11,599 bases of DNA from Rubrivirga sp. (lineage in GTDB: Bacteria; Bacteroidota; Rhodothermia; Rhodothermales; Rubricoccaceae). A program made the translations under genes and the position numbers. The notes under the pieces are model-generated. The model was not told where the DNA came from. It saw only the letters and a program-made list of their open reading frames with translations, and made no database searches. Positions 6,881 to 11,599 of this stretch are shown piece by piece. Numbering within the stretch: the first letter of the stretch is position 1; the number at the start of each line of letters is the position of its first letter. The stretch spans positions 1-11,599 of the forward strand of contig JAAXJP010000367.1 of assembly GCA_012269805.1 (NCBI GenBank), read 5' to 3'.

Positions 6881-9046
6881 ATGCGCCGCCTCTCTCCGCT
6901 CCTCGTCCTGCTGACTGGCGTCCTCGTTGGCGCGGTGGCCCTCCCCGCGTGCGCGCCGTCGGCGCCCGTCTCCGCCCCGCCGTCCGAGGCCATCGGGCCC
7001 GAGGGCTATGTCCTCTCGTCGGCTGAGGAGGCGTTCCTCGACACGCTCCAACACCGGACGTTCCGGTGGTTCTGGGAGACGACGCCCGCCAACGGCCTCG
7101 TCCACGACCGGTACCCGAGCCGCGACTTCTCGTCGGTCGCCGCGATCGGGTTCGCCCTCCCGTCCTACGGGATCGGCGCCGAGCGCGGCTACGTGACCCG
7201 CGCCGAGGCCGCCGAGCGGACGCTCACGACGCTCCGCACGCTCTACGACGCGCCGCAGGGGCCGGAGCAGGTCGGCACGGCCGGCCACCGCGGCTACTTC
7301 TACCACTTCCTCGAGTACGACGACGCCACGCGCTTCCGCAACGTCGAGCTCTCGACGATCGACACGGCGCTGCTCATGGGCGGCGTCCTGTTCTCGCGCG
7401 AGTACTTCGACGGGGCCGCCGAGGCGGAGGTGGCCATCCGCGCCTACGCGGACTCGCTCTATCAGCGTGTCGAGTGGCCCTGGGTACGGAACGAGGGCGC
7501 GACGGTCCTCTCGATGGGCTGGCACCCCGAGAGCGACTTTATCCCGGCCGAGTGGAAGGGCTACAACGAGGGGATGATCCTCTACCTCCTCGGCCTCGGC
7601 TCCCCGACGCACCCGCTCGACCCGGACACCTGGACGGCCTGGACGGATACCTACGAGTGGGAGGAGTTCTACGGCTACGAGCACGTCAACTTCACGCCCC
7701 TCTTCGGCCACCAGTACTCGCACCTCTTCGTCGATTTCCGGGGCATCCGGGACCAGTGGATGCGCGACAAGAGCGCCGAGCTGGGCGAGCCCTACGACTA
7801 CTTCGAGAACAGCCGCCGCGGGACGCTCAGCCAGCGGGCCTACGCCATCGACAACCCCGGCGGCTGGGCCGACTACTCGGCCGAGATCTGGGGGCTCACC
7901 GCCTCGGACGGCCCGAGCGACCAGGCCGTCGAGGTCGACGGGGAAGAGCGCCAGTTCCACACCTATTGGGCCCGCGGCGCCAGCGCCGACCACATCAACG
8001 ACGACGGGACGCTCGCGCCGACGGCGACCGGCGGCGCGATCCCGTTCGCCCCGGACATCACGATCGCGGCGCTCATGGCGATGGCCGAGCGCTACCCCGC
8101 GCTCTGGACCGAGGACTACGGCTTCCGCGACGCCGTCAACCCGACGTTCACCTTCGAGGACGTCCCGATCAAGCGGAACTCGGAGGTCACGCCCTACGGG
8201 TGGGTCGACCACGACTACCTCGGCATCGACCAGGGGCCGATCCTCATCATGGCCGAGAACTACCGGTCCGGGCTCGTCTGGGAGACGCTCAAGGAGAGCC
8301 CGTACCTCGTCCACGGCCTCCGGCGGGCCGGCTTCCAGGGCGGCTGGCTGAGCGGGGCCGAGGTGGCGATGCCCGCGGCGATCGACTTCCCGGAGACGGC
8401 CGAGGCCGCGACCCCCGACGAGGACCGCCTGCTCGTCGTCGTCCTCGGCTCGTCGACGGCCGAGGGCGCCGGGCCGACGCACCGCGACAGCACGTGGGTC
8501 AACCGCTTTCGCGGCTACCTCGAGGGCGTCGACGCGCGCTTCGACGTGCTCAACCTCGCGCGCGGCGGCTACTCGACGTTCCACCTCGCCCCGGCGGGGA
8601 CGGCCGCTCCCGAGACCATCCGCGGCGCCCCCGATCCGCGACGGAACATCGACGCGGCGCTGGCGCGCGACCCCGCCGCCATCGTCATCAACCTGCCGTC
8701 GAACGACGCGGCCTACGGCGTCGACGCGGAGACGCAGCTCGCCAACTTCGCCGCGATGGTCGAGACGGCCGAGGCCGCCGGCGTCCCGGTCTGGATCACG
8801 ACGACGCAGCCCCGCGCCTTCGACCCCGAGTGGATCGCCGTCCAGGAGGACGTCCGCGACGCGATCCTGGCGACCTACGGCGACCGCGCCATCGACTTCT
8901 GGTCCGGCTTCGCCGACGCCGACGGCGCCCAGGCCCAGCGCTGGGACTCCGGCGACGACGTCCACTACAACGACCCCGCCCACCGCATCTTTTTCGAGCG
9001 CGTCCGCGAGGCCGGCGTGGCGGAGGCCGTGCTCGCCGCCAACTGA
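6881..9046 (+). CDS. Fusion lipoprotein: GH144/glycoamylase-like glucanase domain plus C-terminal SGNH hydrolase (esterase)
   Basis: The 721-residue product starts with a signal peptide ending LPAC (Cys24), an acceptable though not ideal lipobox. Residues about 45-490 match the glycoamylase-like fold (PF10091/GH144 type, an (alpha/alpha)6 barrel): FRWFWETT, KGYNEGMILYLLGLGSPTHPL, GWADYSAEIWGLTASDGP, then WVDHDYLGIDQGPILIMAENYRSG as two overlapping conserved stretches. Characterised GH144 members cut beta-1,2-glucan. A linker (about 490-515) leads to a complete SGNH domain: GSST with nucleophile Ser525, NLARGG (Gly562), PSND (Asn608) and DDVH (Asp692/His695). Such domains usually deacylate sugars. 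The whole is one uninterrupted frame, so the fusion is not a frameshift artefact of this sequence. It begins 11 nt after the GH2 stop. Both active sites look intact; the glucanase linkage and the acyl group removed are inferred, not shown. Confidence 0.88.
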   Translation: MRRLSPLLVLLTGVLVGAVALPACAPSAPVSAPPSEAIGPEGYVLSSAEEAFLDTLQHRTFRWFWETTPANGLVHDRYPSRDFSSVAAIGFALPSYGIGAERGYVTRAEAAERTLTTLRTLYDAPQGPEQVGTAGHRGYFYHFLEYDDATRFRNVELSTIDTALLMGGVLFSREYFDGAAEAEVAIRAYADSLYQRVEWPWVRNEGATVLSMGWHPESDFIPAEWKGYNEGMILYLLGLGSPTHPLDPDTWTAWTDTYEWEEFYGYEHVNFTPLFGHQYSHLFVDFRGIRDQWMRDKSAELGEPYDYFENSRRGTLSQRAYAIDNPGGWADYSAEIWGLTASDGPSDQAVEVDGEERQFHTYWARGASADHINDDGTLAPTATGGAIPFAPDITIAALMAMAERYPALWTEDYGFRDAVNPTFTFEDVPIKRNSEVTPYGWVDHDYLGIDQGPILIMAENYRSGLVWETLKESPYLVHGLRRAGFQGGWLSGAEVAMPAAIDFPETAEAATPDEDRLLVVVLGSSTAEGAGPTHRDSTWVNRFRGYLEGVDARFDVLNLARGGYSTFHLAPAGTAAPETIRGAPDPRRNIDAALARDPAAIVINLPSNDAAYGVDAETQLANFAAMVETAEAAGVPVWITTTQPRAFDPEWIAVQEDVRDAILATYGDRAIDFWSGFADADGAQAQRWDSGDDVHYNDPAHRIFFERVREAGVAEAVLAAN

Positions 9047-9053
9047 CCCCATA

Positions 9054-9080
9054 CCGCCCGCCTCGGCGTCGAGGCGGGCC
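9054..9080 (+). repeat. Intergenic hairpin, copy 2 of a 27-bp paired repeat
   Basis: A 10-bp perfect stem, GCCCGCCTCG (9056-9065) and CGAGGCGGGC (9070-9079), encloses the loop GCGT. It sits between the GH144-SGNH stop and the binding-protein start, and 24 of 27 bases match the hairpin at 1769-1795. It lacks a T-run. The right arm holds GAGG (9071-9074), the only Shine-Dalgarno-like bases upstream of ATG 9088, at a long spacing of 13 nt, so folding could also mask ribosome access. Confidence 0.7.
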
Positions 9081-9087
9081 CACGCGC

Positions 9088-10371
9088 ATGGCCCTCCGCT
9101 CGCTCCTGCTCCTCCTCGCCCTCGGGGCTGTGCTCGGCCCTCTCGGGGGCTGCGCCGAGGCGGACGAGGCCGCGGTCGTGCTGGAGTTCTGGGCGATGGG
9201 CGCCGAGGGCGAGAAGGTCCAGCCGCTCATCGACCGGTTCGAGGCCGAGCACCCCGGGATCCGCGTCGAGGTCCAGCAGCAGCCGTGGACGTCGGTCCAC
9301 GAGAAGCTCCTGACCGCGTTCGCCGGCCGCTCGACGCCTGACGTCTCGCAGTTCGGGAACACGTGGGTCGCGGAGATGCAGGCGCTCGGGGCGCTGGAGG
9401 ACCTGACGCCGTACGTCCGCCGGTCGGACCTGGTGGATGAGGCCGACTACTTCGGCGGGATCTGGGACACCAACGTCATCGACGGCCGGCTGTGGGGCGT
9501 CCCGTGGTACGTCGACACGCGGATCCTCTTTTACCGGACCGACCTGTTCGCTGAGGCCGGCTACGACGCGATGCCGACGACGTGGGACGGCTGGCTGGAC
9601 GCCATGCGCGCCGTGCAGGACGTCCAGCCCGACGGCGGGTACCCGATCCTCCTGCCCGTCAACGAGTTCGAGCCGCCACTCATCCTCGGCCTCAACACGG
9701 CCGAGCTCCTCCGCGACGGCGGGCGCTACGGCAACTTCGCGAGCCCGGAGTTCCGCGAGGCGTTCGCGTTCTACGTCGGCCTCTACCGCGAGGGGCTGGC
9801 GCCGGCCACGTCGGGGACCGAGATCTCGAACCTGTACCAGGAGTTCGACCGCGGCCGGTTCGCGAGCTACATCACCGGTCCCTGGAACATCGGCGAGTTC
9901 CAGCGGCGGCTGTCGGACGAGCGCCAGGACGACTGGGGCACGGCGCCGATCCCCGGGCCGACGGCCGGGACGCCCGGCGTGTCGGTGGCCGGCGGCGCGA
10001 GCCTCGTCATCTTCGAGGCCTCGGAGCACAAGGCCGAGGCGTGGGAGCTCGTCGAGTTCCTGTCGCGGCCCGAGGTCCAGATCGAGTTCAACGAGCTGAC
10101 GGGCGACCTCCCGCCGCGGGCCTCGGCGTGGGAGGCGTCAGGGCTGGCCTCCGACCCCTACGCGCGGGCCTTCTTCGAGCAGCTCGGGCGCGTCCGTCCG
10201 ACGCCCAAGATCCCGGAGCAGGAGCGGATCGCGCAGACCATCCGGACCTACGGCGAGGCCGCCGCGCGCGGCCAGATGACGATCGACGAGGCGCTCGCCG
10301 CGCTCGACGCCGACGTGGACCGGATCCTCGAGAAGCGCCGCTGGCTCCTAGACCGCGAGGCAGAAGGATGA
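9088..10371 (+). CDS. ABC transporter extracellular sugar-binding lipoprotein (CUT1 family, MalE/UgpB type)
   Basis: The 427-residue lipoprotein has a strong signal peptide and lipobox LGGC (Cys22). The mature part opens with VVLEFWAMGAEGEKVQPLIDRFEAEHPGI as two adjoining blocks, the usual start of family 1 solute-binding proteins. The hinge-type segments GVPWYVDTRILFYRTDLF and PTTWDGWLDAM follow, then YITGPWNIGEF and the late AWELVEFLSRPEVQIEFN. Length and order are normal for the family. It should capture an oligosaccharide and deliver it to the two permeases encoded downstream. The aromatic-rich PWYVD and GPWNIG segments are likely to line the ligand cleft. No ATPase gene is visible here. 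The substrate is unknown; position after the GH144-like gene suggests the enzyme products. The stop is followed by 169 nt containing a palindromic repeat before the first permease. Confidence 0.94.
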   Translation: MALRSLLLLLALGAVLGPLGGCAEADEAAVVLEFWAMGAEGEKVQPLIDRFEAEHPGIRVEVQQQPWTSVHEKLLTAFAGRSTPDVSQFGNTWVAEMQALGALEDLTPYVRRSDLVDEADYFGGIWDTNVIDGRLWGVPWYVDTRILFYRTDLFAEAGYDAMPTTWDGWLDAMRAVQDVQPDGGYPILLPVNEFEPPLILGLNTAELLRDGGRYGNFASPEFREAFAFYVGLYREGLAPATSGTEISNLYQEFDRGRFASYITGPWNIGEFQRRLSDERQDDWGTAPIPGPTAGTPGVSVAGGASLVIFEASEHKAEAWELVEFLSRPEVQIEFNELTGDLPPRASAWEASGLASDPYARAFFEQLGRVRPTPKIPEQERIAQTIRTYGEAAARGQMTIDEALAALDADVDRILEKRRWLLDREAEG

Positions 10372-10390
10372 CGGCACCACCCTCACTCCA

Positions 10391-10521
10391 TGTCATCCTG
10401 AGCGAAGCGAAGGATCTCTCGTCGGCCAGCGCAGCGCTGAGAGCGATCGTCGCGATCACGTCCGACGAGTTCCTTGGCTTCGCCGACCTGTCGGTTCGGC
10501 GCTGCGCTCCTCAGGACGACA
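10391..10521. repeat. 131-bp dispersed palindromic repeat (TGTCATCCTGAG...CTCAGGACGACA family)
   Basis: The ends are near-perfect inverted repeats: TGTCATCCTGAG at 10391-10402 and CTCAGGACGACA at 10510-10521, 11 of 12 pairing. Inside, AGCGAAGCGAAGGATCT (10401-10417) pairs imperfectly with TTCCTTGGCTTCGCC (10470-10484), CTCGTCGG (10418-10425) pairs perfectly with CCGACGAG (10462-10469), and GATCG/CGATC (10445-10457) forms a central hairpin. The right arm carries about 22 extra bases with a CCGA-CCTG-TCGG mini-hairpin. From memory, the GTCATCCTGAGCGAAGCGAAGG core recurs in intergenic DNA of many phyla, so this looks like a mobile or REP/MITE-like element. No gene is seen in the 10372-10540 gap. 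An AGGGAG (10523-10528) just outside it is a possible ribosome site for the permease. Confidence 0.8.
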
Positions 10522-10540
10522 GAGGGAGAGCGTCGGGCCG

Positions 10541-11548
10541 ATGAGCACCGTGGCGCACACCGACGAGGACCTCGCCACGACGCTCGGCCCGCCGGCCGCG
10601 CCCGCTGGGGCGCCGAGGCGGGGGGAGCCGGGCCGTGCGGACCCAGAGCGGGGATGGCGGCCGTCGCTGCCGGAGAGCGCCGCCAGCCGCGCGGCCCTCC
10701 TTTTTATCGCGCCGTCGCTCCTCGTCATCGGCGGGTTCTTCTTCCTGCCCGTCGCCGCCGCGCTCGCGCTCAGCCTGACCGACTTCGACCTCTACGCGCT
10801 CGCCGACCCCGGCACGGCGCGGTTCGTCGGGCTGAAGAACTACGTCGAGCTCGTGGGCGACCCGGACTTCTGGCAGGCCCTTCGGAATACGGCCTACTTC
10901 GTGGTCGTCGGCGGCCCGCTGTCGGTGGCGGTCTCGCTCGGCGCCGCGCTCCTCGTGAGTTCGAAGCTGACCAAGTGGAAGGGCCTGTGGCGGACCGTCT
11001 TCTTCGCGCCCGTCGTCACGACGCTCGTGGCCGTGGCGGTCGTCTGGCGGTACCTCTACAACGCCGAGTACGGGCTGCTCAACTCGGCGCTGGGCGCCAT
11101 CGGCATCGAGGGCGTCGACTGGCTGGGCGACCCGGCGTGGGCGATGCCGGCGATCATCGGGCTGGCCGTGTGGAAAAACTTCGGCTACAACATGATCATC
11201 TTCGTGGCCGGGCTGGCAGGCGTCCCCGAGGAGCTCTACGAGGCCGCCCAGCTCGACGGCGCCGGGTGGTGGGCCCGGTTCCGCCACATCACGGTCCCCG
11301 AGCTCGCGCCGACGTTCCTGTTCGTCGGCGTCATCACCATGATCGGCTACTTCCAGCTCTTTGCCGAGCCCTACGTCATGACCGAGGGCGGCCCGCTGCG
11401 GGCGACGGTCAGCGTGGTGTACCTGATGTACGAGGAGGGCTTCAAGTGGTGGAATCTGGGCTACGCCTCGGCCGTCGCCTTCGTCCTGTTCGCCCTGATG
11501 ATGGTCGGGACGCTCATCCAGCTCCGCCTCCAGCGGTCCGACGCATGA
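10541..11548 (+). CDS. ABC sugar transporter permease (MalF/UgpA-like, CUT1 family)
   Basis: The 335-residue inner-membrane protein has six predicted helices, at about 50-75, 110-135, 148-170, 200-222, 255-280 and 300-325. The EAA loop between helices reads EELYEAAQLDGAG (Glu234-Ala236, Gly240), followed by the FRHITVPELAP end that docks the ATPase. FVGLKNYVELV and AEPYVMTEGGP are standard MalF/UgpA family segments. The first 48 or so residues form a hydrophilic Pro/Ala/Gly/Arg-rich extension, longer than in most relatives. ATG 10541 is the only ATG ahead of helix 1 and has AGGGAG 12 nt upstream, so a shorter start is possible only with a GTG or similar. It partners with the binding protein upstream and, by an ATGA overlap, with the next gene. 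Confidence 0.93.
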   Translation: MSTVAHTDEDLATTLGPPAAPAGAPRRGEPGRADPERGWRPSLPESAASRAALLFIAPSLLVIGGFFFLPVAAALALSLTDFDLYALADPGTARFVGLKNYVELVGDPDFWQALRNTAYFVVVGGPLSVAVSLGAALLVSSKLTKWKGLWRTVFFAPVVTTLVAVAVVWRYLYNAEYGLLNSALGAIGIEGVDWLGDPAWAMPAIIGLAVWKNFGYNMIIFVAGLAGVPEELYEAAQLDGAGWWARFRHITVPELAPTFLFVGVITMIGYFQLFAEPYVMTEGGPLRATVSVVYLMYEEGFKWWNLGYASAVAFVLFALMMVGTLIQLRLQRSDA

Positions 11549-11599
11549 GCGCTCGCCTACCTCGCACCGTCCACTCCCCCCGCCTCGCCACGACGCTCC
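11545..11599 (+). CDS. Start of the next gene, probably the partner ABC permease (MalG/UgpE-like), cut by window end
   Basis: ATG 11545 overlaps the stop of the preceding permease in an ATGA arrangement, and the frame stays open to the window end (18 codons, MSARLPRTVHSPRLATTL). The visible residues are a basic, polar cytoplasmic-type N-terminus with no diagnostic motif. The call rests on context: CUT1 importers nearly always encode MalF-like and MalG-like permeases in tandem, often with overlapping start and stop. Confidence 0.6.
   Translation, partial: MSARLPRTVHSPRLATTL

Noticed and set aside
6473..9052. Minus-strand open frame of 859 codons opposite the GH144-SGNH gene
   Set aside because: The plus strand encodes two intact catalytic domains here; the antisense product is repetitive and unrelated to any family I recognise.
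9054..9080. Classic Rho-independent terminator
   Set aside because: The stem is strong but no T-run follows, and the next gene starts 8 nt later, so termination is only one possibility.
10391..10521. tRNA, small RNA gene or short CDS in the 169-nt gap
   Set aside because: No cloverleaf with anticodon and TPsiC arms is apparent and no coding frame with a start stands out; the terminal inverted repeats explain the structure better.
1..11599. CRISPR array, insertion sequence or prophage genes
   Set aside because: No regularly spaced direct repeats, transposase or integrase motifs were seen.

Overview
The window is a dense, entirely plus-strand block of GC-rich (about 70% by eye) bacterial DNA. 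It reads as part of a glycan-degradation and uptake locus. The GC content, the many lipoprotein signals, the mix of GH3, GH2, sulfatase and glycoamylase-like (GH144-type) enzymes, and the lack of strong Shine-Dalgarno sites suggest a marine member of the Rhodothermota/Bacteroidota side (Rubricoccaceae-like). This is an inference from style, not from a marker gene.

Layout, left to right: (1) the 3' three-quarters or so of a GH3 beta-glucosidase-type enzyme, up to 1766; (2) a 62-nt gap with a GC-rich hairpin; (3) an exported type I sulfatase with a CSPSR formylglycine motif (1829-3373); (4) a lipoprotein formylglycine-generating enzyme with both active-site cysteines (3373-4350); (5) an exported GH2 enzyme with a malectin-like C-terminus (4347-6869); (6) a lipoprotein joining a GH144/glycoamylase-like catalytic domain to a C-terminal SGNH esterase (6881-9046); (7) a second copy of the same hairpin (9054-9080); (8) a CUT1-type ABC sugar-binding lipoprotein (9088-10371); (9) a 131-bp dispersed palindromic repeat (10391-10521); (10) a six-helix MalF/UgpA-like permease (10541-11548); (11) the first 18 codons of the next gene, probably the partner permease (from 11545).

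The genes form one apparent transcription unit. Sulfatase/FGE/GH2 are joined by start-stop overlaps, as are the two permeases. The two similar hairpins and the palindromic repeat fall at the boundaries between functional blocks (GH3 | sulfatase-FGE-GH2-GH144 | binding protein | permeases). The proposed working model is that surface or periplasmic enzymes remove decorations (sulfate by the FGE-activated sulfatase, acyl groups by the SGNH domain) and cut a glucan backbone (GH144-like, GH3, GH2). The binding protein and permeases then import the oligosaccharides. GH144 plus GH3 points to a beta-1,2-glucan backbone, but the substrate is not proven by sequence. No SusC/SusD pair and no ABC ATPase lie in the window.

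The most notable points are the GH144-SGNH esterase fusion, the exported FGE encoded beside its probable sulfatase client, and the hairpin and palindromic repeats at operon junctions. No RNA genes, insertion sequences, CRISPR arrays or convincing promoters were seen. All gaps between genes are under 170 bases and are described.
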